Below, piece by piece: positions 41,701 through 50,536 of a stretch of 64,000 bases of DNA; the stretch's first letter is position 1, and each line of letters opens with the position of its first letter. Source of the stretch: Staphylococcus kloosii. GTDB taxonomy: Bacteria > Bacillota > Bacilli > Staphylococcales > Staphylococcaceae. A program made the position numbers and the translations under genes. Below the pieces are notes generated by a model. The model was not told the DNA's origin and ran no database searches. It saw nothing but the letters and a program-made list of their open reading frames with translations. The stretch lies in the NCBI RefSeq assembly GCF_003019255.1, contig NZ_CP027846.1, positions 2,542,001-2,606,000 on the forward strand, read 5' to 3'.

Positions 41701-42888
41701 TTATTTTTCGATTTGAGTAACAACGCCTGATCCTACAGTACGGCCACCTTCACGAATTGAGAAACGAGTACCGTCTTCGATAGCGATTGGTGAAATTAAT
41801 TCAACGTCCATTTCAACGTTGTCACCAGGCATAACCATTTCAGTACCTTCTGGTAAAGTAACAACACCTGTTACGTCAGTAGTACGGAAATAGAATTGTG
41901 GGCGGTAGTTACTGAAGAATGGAGTATGACGTCCACCTTCGTCTTTTGATAATACATAAACTTCTGCTTTGAATTTAGTGTGTGGTGTAATTGAACCAGG
42001 AGCAGCTAAAACTTGACCACGTTGGATGTCTTCACGTGCAACACCACGTAATAAAGCACCAATGTTGTCACCAGCTTCAGCGTAATCTAATAATTTACGG
42101 AACATTTCTACACCAGTAACTGTTGTTTTGCTTGATTCATCTTGCATACCGATGATTTCAACTTCTTCACCGACTTTGATTTGACCACGTTCAACACGGC
42201 CTGTAGCAACAGTACCACGACCAGTGATTGAGAATACGTCCTCAACTGGCATCATGAATGGTTTATCAGAGTCACGTTCTGGAGTTGGGATGAAGTCATC
42301 AACTGCTTGCATTAAGTCTAAGATTTTTTGTTCGTATTCTGCGTCGCCTTCAAGCGCTTTTAATGCAGAACCAGCGATTACAGGAATGTCGTCGCCAGGG
42401 AAGTCGTATTCGCTTAATAAGTCACGAACTTCCATTTCAACTAATTCTAATAATTCTTCGTCGTCAACCATGTCAACTTTGTTTAAGAATACAACTAATG
42501 CTGGAACACCAACGTTACGTGATAATAAGATGTGTTCACGAGTTTGTGGCATTGGACCGTCAGCAGCAGATACTACTAAGATACCGCCGTCCATTTGAGC
42601 AGCACCAGTGATCATGTTTTTAACATAGTCAGCGTGTCCTGGGCAGTCAACGTGAGCATAGTGACGTTTGTCAGTTTGATATTCAATGTGAGCAGTATTG
42701 ATTGTAATACCACGTTCTTTTTCTTCTGGAGCGTTGTCAATCATGTCGTATGATTGTGCAACAGTGTCACCATTTTTTGCTAATACAGTTGCGATAGCAG
42801 CTGTTAAAGTAGTTTTACCATGGTCAACGTGACCGATAGTACCAATATTGGCATGTTCTTTTGAGCGATCGAATTTTTCTTTAGCCAT
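41701..42888 (-). CDS. tuf: Translation elongation factor Tu
   Basis: 395 aa. G1 GHVDHGKTT, G3 DCPGHADY, G4 NKVDM and the switch segment RGITINTAHIEY are intact. It delivers aminoacyl-tRNA to the ribosome as a GTPase. Start after ATAGGAGAG. It is last in the str cluster but is preceded by its own promoter and hairpins in the 213-base gap to fusA, allowing extra expression. Confidence 0.98.
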   Translation of the reverse strand: MAKEKFDRSKEHANIGTIGHVDHGKTTLTAAIATVLAKNGDTVAQSYDMIDNAPEEKERGITINTAHIEYQTDKRHYAHVDCPGHADYVKNMITGAAQMDGGILVVSAADGPMPQTREHILLSRNVGVPALVVFLNKVDMVDDEELLELVEMEVRDLLSEYDFPGDDIPVIAGSALKALEGDAEYEQKILDLMQAVDDFIPTPERDSDKPFMMPVEDVFSITGRGTVATGRVERGQIKVGEEVEIIGMQDESSKTTVTGVEMFRKLLDYAEAGDNIGALLRGVAREDIQRGQVLAAPGSITPHTKFKAEVYVLSKDEGGRHTPFFSNYRPQFYFRTTDVTGVVTLPEGTEMVMPGDNVEMDVELISPIAIEDGTRFSIREGGRTVGSGVVTQIEK

Positions 42889-42936
42889 TATAAAATCTCT
42901 CCTATTCTCTTAAAAAATTAATTTAATTATTTATCT

Positions 42937-43029
42937 CTCATGACAGTTTCTCACCATCATGAGAAGATGGTTTACATTGTACATAAAGGAACATAGTTCC
43001 TTTATAATGCATTTAGTCCAAAAAATCAA
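42937..43029 (-). promoter_or_regulatory. tuf promoter and structured leader
   Basis: On the minus strand TTGATT (43024-43029), 17-base spacer and TATAAA (43001-43006) form a promoter. Directly at the expected start lies AAAGGAAC-ATA-GTTCCTTT (42985-43003), an 8-base stem with 3-base loop. A second hairpin CTCATGA / TCATGAG spans 42937-42963, before the tuf binding site. Confidence 0.6.
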
Positions 43030-43101
43030 TTATAACAATTGCTAAGTTAAAATAAACTCTTAGTGTATTTTATCGGCTTTAGCCAATCAATACAAGTTTA
43101 A

Positions 43102-45192
43102 TTAGTCAGCTTTGTTACCACTGTTTTTCTTGATGATTTCATCAGAAATTGATTTAGGAACTTCTGCATAGTGGTCAAAGTACATAGTGTAAGTACCGCG
43201 ACCTTGAGTGTTAGAACGTAATGAAGTTGCATAACCGAACATTTCTGAAAGTGGTACATAAGCGTTAACAACTTGTGCATTACCACGAGGTTCCATACCA
43301 TCAACACGTCCACGACGAGCTGTTACGTCACCCATGATATCGCCCATGTATTCTTCAGGCATTTCGATTGTAACTTTTGTAATTGGTTCTAAGATAACTG
43401 GATCACATTTTTTAGCAGCTTCTTTAAGTGCTAATGATGCAGCAATTTTGAAGGCCATTTCAGATGAATCGACATCATGGTATGAACCATCAAATAATTT
43501 AGCTTTAACATCAATTAATGGATAACCAGCTAATACACCGTTTTCCATTGCGTCTTTAAGACCAGCTTCAACTGATGGAATGTATTCACGAGGAACTACA
43601 CCACCAACGATAGCATTTTCAAATTCAAATCCGCCACCAGTTTCGTTTGGAGTGAATTCGATTTGAACGTCACCGTATTGTCCACGACCACCTGATTGAC
43701 GCGCGAATTTACCTTGAACTTGTGCAGATTGCTTAAATGTTTCACGGTAAGAAACCATTGGCGCACCTACGTTACATTCAACGTTAAATTCTTTTTTCAT
43801 ACGGTCAACTAAGATGTCTAAGTGAAGCTCACCCATACCACCGATGATAACTTGTCCAGTTTCTTCATCTGTATGTGCATGGAATGTTGGGTCTTCTTCT
43901 TGCAATTTAACTAAAGCTGTAGTCATTTTATCTTGGTCAGCTTTAGATTTTGGTTCAACTGATAAGTGGATAACAGGCTCTGGGAATACCATTGATTCCA
44001 AGATGATGTCATTTTTCTCACCACATAAAGTATCACCAGTTCCTGTATCTTTAAGACCTACCGCAGCAGCGATATCTCCTGAGTATACAGTGTTTAACTC
44101 TTGACGTGAGTTAGCGTGCATTTGTAATAAACGACCTACACGTTCACGTTTGTTTTTAGTAGAGTTTTTAACGTATGAACCAGATGTTAAAGTACCTGAG
44201 TAAACACGGAAGAAAGTTAATTTACCAACATAAGGGTCAGTCATAACCTTGAATGCTAATGCAGCGAATTCTGCACTGTCATCTGGTTTTGCAATAACTT
44301 CTTCATCTGGGTTTTCAGCACGGTGACCAACAATTGGTTTAACGTCTAAAGGTGATGGTAGGTAGTCAATTACAGCGTTAAGCATTAATTGAACACCTTT
44401 GTTTTTGAATGCTGTACCAACAAGTACTGGGTAGAATTCTACGTCAGTTGTTGCTTGACGGATAGCAGCTTTCAATTCATCTATAGAGATTTCTTCGTCT
44501 CCAAGATATTTTTCCATCAATTCATCGTTTGTTTCAGCAACTGCTTCAATTAAGTTAGCACGTGCTTCTTCAGCTCTGTCTTGATGGTCTGCAGGAATTT
44601 CGATTTCTTCAATTTCAGTTCCTAAGTCGTTGTTATATTTGAAACATTTCATTTCAACAAGATCGATGATAGCTTCGAACTCATCTTCCGCACCAATTGG
44701 TAATTGGATTGGTTGAGCATTAGCTTGTAAACGATCGTGAATAGTGCTTACTGAATAATCAAAGTTAGCACCTAATTTATCCATTTTGTTAACAAATACA
44801 ATACGAGGTACACCGTATGTTGTTGCCTGACGCCAAACTGTTTCAGTTTGAGGTTCAACACCTGATTGAGCGTCAAGTACTGTTACAGCACCGTCAAGTA
44901 CACGTAATGAACGTTCAACTTCAACAGTGAAGTCTACGTGTCCAGGAGTGTCGATAATGTTTACACGGTGGTCGTTCCATTGTGCAGTTGTTGCTGCTGA
45001 TGTAATTGTGATACCACGGTCTTGCTCTTGCTCCATCCAGTCCATTTGTGAAGCACCTTCGTGAGTTTCACCAATTTTGTGGATACGGCCAGTATAGTAA
45101 AGAATACGTTCAGTCGTAGTTGTCTTACCAGCGTCGATATGAGCCATGATACCGATATTACGAGTTTTTTCTAAAGTAAAATCTCTAGCCAT
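43102..45192 (-). CDS. fusA: Translation elongation factor G
   Basis: 696 aa. G1 AHIDAGKTT, G3 DTPGHVDF, G4 NKMDK; domains II-V complete. It drives translocation. At the main fusidic acid resistance sites the sequence is wild type: MGELHLDIL keeps the His and Leu corresponding to S. aureus H457 and L461, and FPEPVIHL is normal. So the FusB-type gene at 1726, not target mutation, would be the resistance source. Start after GGAAGGAG. Confidence 0.98.
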   Translation of the reverse strand: MARDFTLEKTRNIGIMAHIDAGKTTTTERILYYTGRIHKIGETHEGASQMDWMEQEQDRGITITSAATTAQWNDHRVNIIDTPGHVDFTVEVERSLRVLDGAVTVLDAQSGVEPQTETVWRQATTYGVPRIVFVNKMDKLGANFDYSVSTIHDRLQANAQPIQLPIGAEDEFEAIIDLVEMKCFKYNNDLGTEIEEIEIPADHQDRAEEARANLIEAVAETNDELMEKYLGDEEISIDELKAAIRQATTDVEFYPVLVGTAFKNKGVQLMLNAVIDYLPSPLDVKPIVGHRAENPDEEVIAKPDDSAEFAALAFKVMTDPYVGKLTFFRVYSGTLTSGSYVKNSTKNKRERVGRLLQMHANSRQELNTVYSGDIAAAVGLKDTGTGDTLCGEKNDIILESMVFPEPVIHLSVEPKSKADQDKMTTALVKLQEEDPTFHAHTDEETGQVIIGGMGELHLDILVDRMKKEFNVECNVGAPMVSYRETFKQSAQVQGKFARQSGGRGQYGDVQIEFTPNETGGGFEFENAIVGGVVPREYIPSVEAGLKDAMENGVLAGYPLIDVKAKLFDGSYHDVDSSEMAFKIAASLALKEAAKKCDPVILEPITKVTIEMPEEYMGDIMGDVTARRGRVDGMEPRGNAQVVNAYVPLSEMFGYATSLRSNTQGRGTYTMYFDHYAEVPKSISDEIIKKNSGNKAD

Positions 45193-45245
45193 GTATTTTT
45201 CTCCTTCCAGTATTACTGTGAATAAATACTATAAATACGGCAATG

Positions 45246-45297
45246 CCCTAAGTACGAACCTTAGATAGTAAACTATCACATCGAAAAGTACTCAGGG
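45246..45297 (-). promoter_or_regulatory. Structured element between rpsG and fusA
   Basis: CCCTAAGTAC (45246-45255) pairs with GTACTCAGGG (45288-45297), one mismatch, enclosing a second perfect hairpin GATAGT-AA-ACTATC (45264-45277). There is no T run, so it is more likely an mRNA control or processing element than a terminator. S7-type feedback is a guess. Confidence 0.5.
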
Positions 45298-45311
45298 TAA
45301 AAACTACCATC

Positions 45312-45782
45312 TTACCAACGATAGTGAGCAAATGCTTTGTTTGCTTCAGCCATTTTGTGAGTGTCTTCACGTTTCTTAACTGCGCCACCTGAATTGTTAG
45401 CTGCATCTAAGATTTCGTTAGCTAAACGCTCTTCCATAGTTTTTTCACCACGAAGACGAGCATAGTTAACTAACCAACGTAAACCTAGAGTAGTACGACG
45501 TTCTGGACGTACTTCTACAGGTACTTGATAGTTTGAACCACCAACACGACGAGCTTTAACTTCTAAAACTGGCATAATATTTTCGATAGCTTCTTCGAAT
45601 ACTTCTAATGCATCTCTACCACTACGTTCTTGTACTAGTTCAAATGCAGAATAAAGAATTCCTTGAGCTGTTCCACGTTTACCATCTAACATGATTTTGT
45701 TAATCAATTTCGTAACTAATTTTGAGTTATGAATTGGATCTGGTAATACGTCTCTTTTTGGGACTGATCCTTTACGAGGCAT
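45312..45782 (-). CDS. rpsG: 30S ribosomal protein S7
   Basis: 156 aa, standard length. It binds the 3' domain of 16S rRNA and starts head assembly. MPRKGSVPKRDVLPDP start, GGSNYQVPVEVRPERR and KMAEANKAFAHYRW end are canonical. Binding site GGGAGGA. Part of the rpsL-rpsG-fusA-tuf str operon. Confidence 0.98.
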   Translation of the reverse strand: MPRKGSVPKRDVLPDPIHNSKLVTKLINKIMLDGKRGTAQGILYSAFELVQERSGRDALEVFEEAIENIMPVLEVKARRVGGSNYQVPVEVRPERRTTLGLRWLVNYARLRGEKTMEERLANEILDAANNSGGAVKKREDTHKMAEANKAFAHYRW

Positions 45783-45842
45783 AATGTAAGTCCTCCCTTC
45801 CTATAATAATGATATTTATAAAGCTAAAAGTTAATTTAAAAA

Positions 45843-46256
45843 TTAGTTTTTAGGTTTTTTAGTACCGTATAATGAACGACCTTGTCTACGTCCATCAACA
45901 CCTGAAGTATCAAGCGCACCACGTACGATGTGATAACGCACACCAGGTAAGTCTTTTACACGACCACCACGTACAAGTACAACACTGTGTTCTTGTAAGT
46001 TATGACCTATACCAGGGATATACGCGTTAATTTCGATGTTGTTTGATAAACGAACACGAGCATATTTACGTAAAGCTGAGTTAGGTTTTTTAGGTGTCAT
46101 TGTGCCGACACGAGTACAAACACCACGTTTTTGTGGAGAGTTTAAATCAGTAAATTTTTTCTTTTTACTGTTGAAACCTCTATTTAAAGCTGGTGAATCT
46201 GATTGTTTGCTTTTACTTTGTCTTGGCTTACGTACCAATTGGTTAATAGTTGGCAT
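45843..46256 (-). CDS. rpsL: 30S ribosomal protein S12
   Basis: 137 aa. It sits at the decoding centre. TPKKPNSALRKYARVRL and RGGRVKDLPGVRYH keep the lysines that are altered in streptomycin resistance, so the protein is wild type. Binding site AGGAGG. Start of the str operon. Confidence 0.98.
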   Translation of the reverse strand: MPTINQLVRKPRQSKSKQSDSPALNRGFNSKKKKFTDLNSPQKRGVCTRVGTMTPKKPNSALRKYARVRLSNNIEINAYIPGIGHNLQEHSVVLVRGGRVKDLPGVRYHIVRGALDTSGVDGRRQGRSLYGTKKPKN

Positions 46257-46325
46257 GTGAATGTCCTCCTCTCTTGAATTTTAATCCCACACATCCAGGT
46301 GGTTCATTTTCAGAGTAAATAAAAT

Positions 46326-46348
46326 TTAGTAAGAAAAATTCTTACTAA
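46326..46348 (-). terminator. Hairpin right after the L7Ae-like gene
   Basis: TTAGTAAGAA (46326-46335) / TTCTTACTAA (46339-46348) with a 3-base loop, starting 3 bases after the stop codon; the following minus-strand sequence is T/A-rich. Could attenuate read-through into rpsL. Confidence 0.5.
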
Positions 46349-46350
46349 TC

Positions 46351-46605
46351 TCATTTCAATAATGCCACGATAGCAGCATTAACATTAATACCTACATACT
46401 CTCCAAGTGCTTTTTTGCTACTGAAAAAAGTAATAGGCATTGCTTGTAGATTGATTTGGCTTAACACGCGAGTAAGTAAATAAACTTCTACGTCTTGAGC
46501 AATAATCAATGATGTCACTTGATCTTTACTTAGCGCTTTAAGCGTCTGTTTAAGACCAATAACATAGTGTTGTTTGTTAAAGCGTGCAACTTTTTCATTA
46601 GACAT
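46351..46605 (-). CDS. rplGB: L7Ae-family ribosomal protein-like K-turn-binding protein
   Basis: 84 aa, like Bacillus YbxF and its staphylococcal counterparts. GLKQTLKALSKDQVTSLIIAQDVE and the hydrophobic C-terminal strand are typical of the L7Ae fold, which recognises kink-turn RNA. Start after TTGGAGG. Position between rpoC and rpsL is conserved in Firmicutes. Confidence 0.9.
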   Translation of the reverse strand: MSNEKVARFNKQHYVIGLKQTLKALSKDQVTSLIIAQDVEVYLLTRVLSQINLQAMPITFFSSKKALGEYVGINVNAAIVALLK

Positions 46606-46703
46606 TAAATATCCTCCAAAGTTCTGCTTGCATCAACCTTAATAATAATAACATCGATATTACACATAGTCAACTTTAAATTAAACTATAAAATCAAAAA
46701 ACA

Positions 46704-46730
46704 AGTGACCGAAATAGCTTTCGGCCACTG
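46704..46730 (-). terminator. Terminator of rpoC
   Basis: GTGACCGAAA / TTTCGGCCAC around TAGC (one A-C mismatch), with A-rich sequence on the left side reading as T's for the minus-strand transcript. Confidence 0.75.
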
Positions 46731-46741
46731 TTGATTTAACC

Positions 46742-49700
46742 TTATGATTCAGTAAATTCTATCGATTCTTCTACCTCTTGTTCTGGTGCAGCTTTATCGT
46801 ATTCAACGTCTCTATAACGTCTCATACCTGTACCAGCTGGGATAAGTTTACCGATGATTACATTTTCTTTAAGGCCTAGTAAGTTATCACGTTTACCTTT
46901 AATTGCAGCATCAGTAAGTACACGAGTTGTTTCTTGGAATGAAGCAGCTGATAAGAAGCTTTCAGTTTCAAGAGAAGCTTTCGTAATACCTAATAATACT
47001 GGTTTAGCTGTCGCTGGACGTTTACGATCTTTAAACGCTTCACGGTTAGCATCAGTAAAGTTGTGAATATCTACTAATGAACCAGGTAATAGTTTAGTGT
47101 CACCTGCTTCAATGATACGTACTTTACGTAACATTTGTCTTACCATAACTTCAACGTGTTTATCATCGATTTCAACACCTTGCATACGGTAAACTTTTTG
47201 TACTTCTTTTAATAGGTAACTTTCAGTAGCATTTAAGCCAGCAACTGATAAGTAGTTCTTAGGTTCAATTGAACCTTCAGTTAATACTTCACCACGTTCA
47301 ACGCTTTGGCCAATTTCTACTTTAAGTCTTGAAGTACCTGAAGCAAGATATGATCTAACTTCGTTACTACCTTTAATCACAATTTCTTGTTGACGATCTT
47401 TAGCTAATTTAATATCTTCTACAACACCTTCGATTTCTGTAATAACCGCTTGCCCTTTAGGATTACGCGCTTCAAAAATCTCTTGGATACGAGGAAGACC
47501 TTGCGTGATATCGCTTCCTGCTACACCACCAGTATGGAATGTACGCATTGTAAGCTGCGTACCAGGTTCACCGATTGATTGGGCAGCAATTGTACCAACT
47601 GCTTCACCAACTTCAACTTTTTCACCTGTAGCAAGGTTTTTACCGTAACATTTTTCACATACACCATGTCTAGTATTACATGTAAATGCTGAACGGATAT
47701 ACATTTGTTCGATACCAACATCAGTAATTTTTTTAGCAATGTCTGGTGTGATTAATTCATCTGGACGAATAATAATTTCGTCTGTTTCTGGATGACGAAT
47801 TGTTTCTTTAGAATAACGACCTTCAATACGTTCGATAAACGGTTCGATCATTTCAGTACCTTCTCGGATATCTGAAACAAGTAAACCACGGTCCGTTCCG
47901 CAATCTTCTTCACGTACGATAACATCTTGTGCAACATCAACAAGACGACGAGTAAGATAACCTGAATCGGCAGTTTTCAGTGCTGTATCGGCAAGACCTT
48001 TACGCGCACCGTGAGTAGAGATGAAGTACTCTAATACTGTTAAACCTTCACGGAATGATGATGTGATTGGTAATTCAATGATCTTACCAGAAGGCGCAGC
48101 CATAAGTCCACGCATACCAGCTAACTGTGTAAAGTTAGATGCGTTACCACGGGCACCAGAGTCACTCATCATGAAGATTGGGTTAGTTTTTTCTAATGAT
48201 TGCATTAACTCGCCTTGAATTTGGTCTTTTGCGTCAGTCCAAATTTCAACGACTCTGTTATAACGTTCATCTTCAGTGATTAAACCACGGTTAAATTGTT
48301 TAGTTACTTTTTCAACTAATTCATCGTGTTCATCTAAGATATCTTTTTTGTCTGGTAATACAACGATGTCAGATACACCAACAGTGATACCAGCTTTAGA
48401 AGAGAATTTGAAACCTAAATCTTTCATTCTATCAAGCATCATAGATGTGTCAGTGATACTGAAGCGATTGAACACTTCTGCAATGACATTACCTAAGAAT
48501 TTTTTGTTAAATGGTTCGATAAGTTCTTTATCTTCAAAGTATTCCGCTAATCCGCCTTCACCAAGTTCAGTTGCAGATACGAAATATTTATCAGGTGTTT
48601 TATCTTCTAAGTTTGCTTGAGTAGGTTCGTTAATATATGCAAATGAATCAGGAATGATTTCATTGAATATTACTTTACCAACAGAAGTAGTTAAAATTTT
48701 GTTATTTTGTTCTTCTGTAAATGTTGGGTTGTTAAATGAACGTGCATGTACACCAATACGAGTGTGTAAGTGAACATAACCATTTGCGTATGCTTTTAAT
48801 ACTTCGTTTGTATCATTGTAGATAGTACCTGTATTTACAGCATCTTTACGTTCTAATGTTAAGTAGTAGTTACCTAATACCATATCCTGTGATGGTGTAA
48901 CAACTGGTTTACCATCTTTAGGGTTTAAGATATTTTGAGCTGCTAACATTAACATACGTGCTTCAGCTTGTGCTTCTTTTGATAAAGGTACGTGAACAGC
49001 CATTTGGTCACCGTCAAAGTCAGCGTTATATGCTGTAGTAACAAGTGGGTGTAAACGGATTGCACGACCTTCAACTAGTGTAGGTTCAAATGCTTGAATA
49101 CCTAGTCTGTGAAGCGTTGGCGCACGGTTAAGTAATACTGGATGTTCAACGATAACGTCTTCTAATACATCCCATACTTCATCGTCCATACGTTCGATTT
49201 TGCTTTTCGCATTTTTAATGTTAGTAGCAATCTCACGTTGTACAAGTTCTTTCATGATAAATGGTTTGAATAATTCTAAAGCCATTTCTTTTGGTAAACC
49301 ACATTGGTACATTTTCAAGCTTGGTCCTACTGCAATAACCGAACGACCTGAATAGTCAACACGTTTACCAAGTAAGTTTTGACGGAAACGACCTTGTTTA
49401 CCTTTTAACATATGAGAAAGTGATTTTAATGGACGGTTACCTGGACCAGTTACTGGACGGCCACGACGACCATTGTCGATTAATGCGTCTACAGCTTCTT
49501 GCAACATACGTTTTTCGTTTTGAACGATGATGCCAGGTGCACCTAAATCTAATAAACGTTTCAAACGATTATTACGGTTAATAACACGACGGTATAAATC
49601 GTTTAAATCACTTGTAGCAAAACGTCCACCATCTAATTGAACCATTGGTCTGATTTCAGGTGGGATAATTGGAAGTACATCTAAAATCATCCAAGCTGGA

Positions 49701-50365
49701 TTGTTACCAGAATGTCTGAATGACTCAACTACTTCTAATCGTTTAATTGCACGAGTCAGTCTTTGACCAGTTGCTGATTCTAATTCATCACGCAATTGTT
49801 TAAGTTCTTCGTCTAAGTCGATTTCTTCTAATAATTCTTTAATACCTTCAGCACCCATTTTGGCATTAAATTGCCCAGGGAATTTATCATAGTATTCTCT
49901 GAATTCAGCTTCAGATAATAAAGTTTTCTTCTCTAATCCAGTTGGACCTGGATCAACAAGTACGTAAGATGCGAAGTAAATTACTTCTTCTAAAGCTCTA
50001 GGAGACATATCTAGTAATAGTCCCATACGACTTGGAATACCTTTGAAGTACCAAATGTGAGAAACAGGTGCAGCTAGTTCGATATGACCCATTCTTTCAC
50101 GACGTACTTTAGATTTAGTTACTTCAACACCACATCTGTCACAAACCATGCCTTTATAACGAACACGTTTGTATTTACCACAACTACATTCCCAGTCTTT
50201 AGTAGGTCCGAATATTCTTTCACAGAATAGACCATCTTTTTCTGGTTTTAACGTACGATAGTTAATTGTTTCTGGCTTTTTAACTTCCCCAAATGACCAT
50301 GAACGGATTTTTTCAGGTGAAGCAAGTCCTATTTTCATATAATGGAAATTATTTACATCAATCAA
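46742..50365 (-). CDS. rpoC: DNA-directed RNA polymerase subunit beta'
   Basis: 1207 aa from TTG 50365, the start that follows GAAGGAGG at 8 bases and gives the N-terminus (M)IDVNNFHYMKIGLAS; a longer frame from 50383 would include the binding site. The N-terminal zinc knuckle CSCGKYKR...CDRCG, the catalytic NADFDGDQMAVH (three Asp holding Mg), and the second zinc site CGTDRG...CNTRHGVCEKCYG are intact. Separated from rpoB by 171 bases. Confidence 0.98.
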   Translation of the reverse strand: MIDVNNFHYMKIGLASPEKIRSWSFGEVKKPETINYRTLKPEKDGLFCERIFGPTKDWECSCGKYKRVRYKGMVCDRCGVEVTKSKVRRERMGHIELAAPVSHIWYFKGIPSRMGLLLDMSPRALEEVIYFASYVLVDPGPTGLEKKTLLSEAEFREYYDKFPGQFNAKMGAEGIKELLEEIDLDEELKQLRDELESATGQRLTRAIKRLEVVESFRHSGNNPAWMILDVLPIIPPEIRPMVQLDGGRFATSDLNDLYRRVINRNNRLKRLLDLGAPGIIVQNEKRMLQEAVDALIDNGRRGRPVTGPGNRPLKSLSHMLKGKQGRFRQNLLGKRVDYSGRSVIAVGPSLKMYQCGLPKEMALELFKPFIMKELVQREIATNIKNAKSKIERMDDEVWDVLEDVIVEHPVLLNRAPTLHRLGIQAFEPTLVEGRAIRLHPLVTTAYNADFDGDQMAVHVPLSKEAQAEARMLMLAAQNILNPKDGKPVVTPSQDMVLGNYYLTLERKDAVNTGTIYNDTNEVLKAYANGYVHLHTRIGVHARSFNNPTFTEEQNNKILTTSVGKVIFNEIIPDSFAYINEPTQANLEDKTPDKYFVSATELGEGGLAEYFEDKELIEPFNKKFLGNVIAEVFNRFSITDTSMMLDRMKDLGFKFSSKAGITVGVSDIVVLPDKKDILDEHDELVEKVTKQFNRGLITEDERYNRVVEIWTDAKDQIQGELMQSLEKTNPIFMMSDSGARGNASNFTQLAGMRGLMAAPSGKIIELPITSSFREGLTVLEYFISTHGARKGLADTALKTADSGYLTRRLVDVAQDVIVREEDCGTDRGLLVSDIREGTEMIEPFIERIEGRYSKETIRHPETDEIIIRPDELITPDIAKKITDVGIEQMYIRSAFTCNTRHGVCEKCYGKNLATGEKVEVGEAVGTIAAQSIGEPGTQLTMRTFHTGGVAGSDITQGLPRIQEIFEARNPKGQAVITEIEGVVEDIKLAKDRQQEIVIKGSNEVRSYLASGTSRLKVEIGQSVERGEVLTEGSIEPKNYLSVAGLNATESYLLKEVQKVYRMQGVEIDDKHVEVMVRQMLRKVRIIEAGDTKLLPGSLVDIHNFTDANREAFKDRKRPATAKPVLLGITKASLETESFLSAASFQETTRVLTDAAIKGKRDNLLGLKENVIIGKLIPAGTGMRRYRDVEYDKAAPEQEVEESIEFTES

Positions 50366-50536
50366 GGAGCCTACCTCCTTCAATTTAGATTACTGTGCAA
50401 ATTGATTGATTAGCTTATATCGATCAATAGTGTGCAAGTGAGATAAAGGCAATCATCCAATAGCGTTATTTAAGATAAGTACTATTAATGAATTGCCTCA
50501 TTGCTCAATTGCATAACTATTAAAACTTAAATGCAA

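Noticed and set aside
42224..42611. Two open frames opposite tuf
   Set aside because: Antisense frames created by the strong codon bias of tuf.
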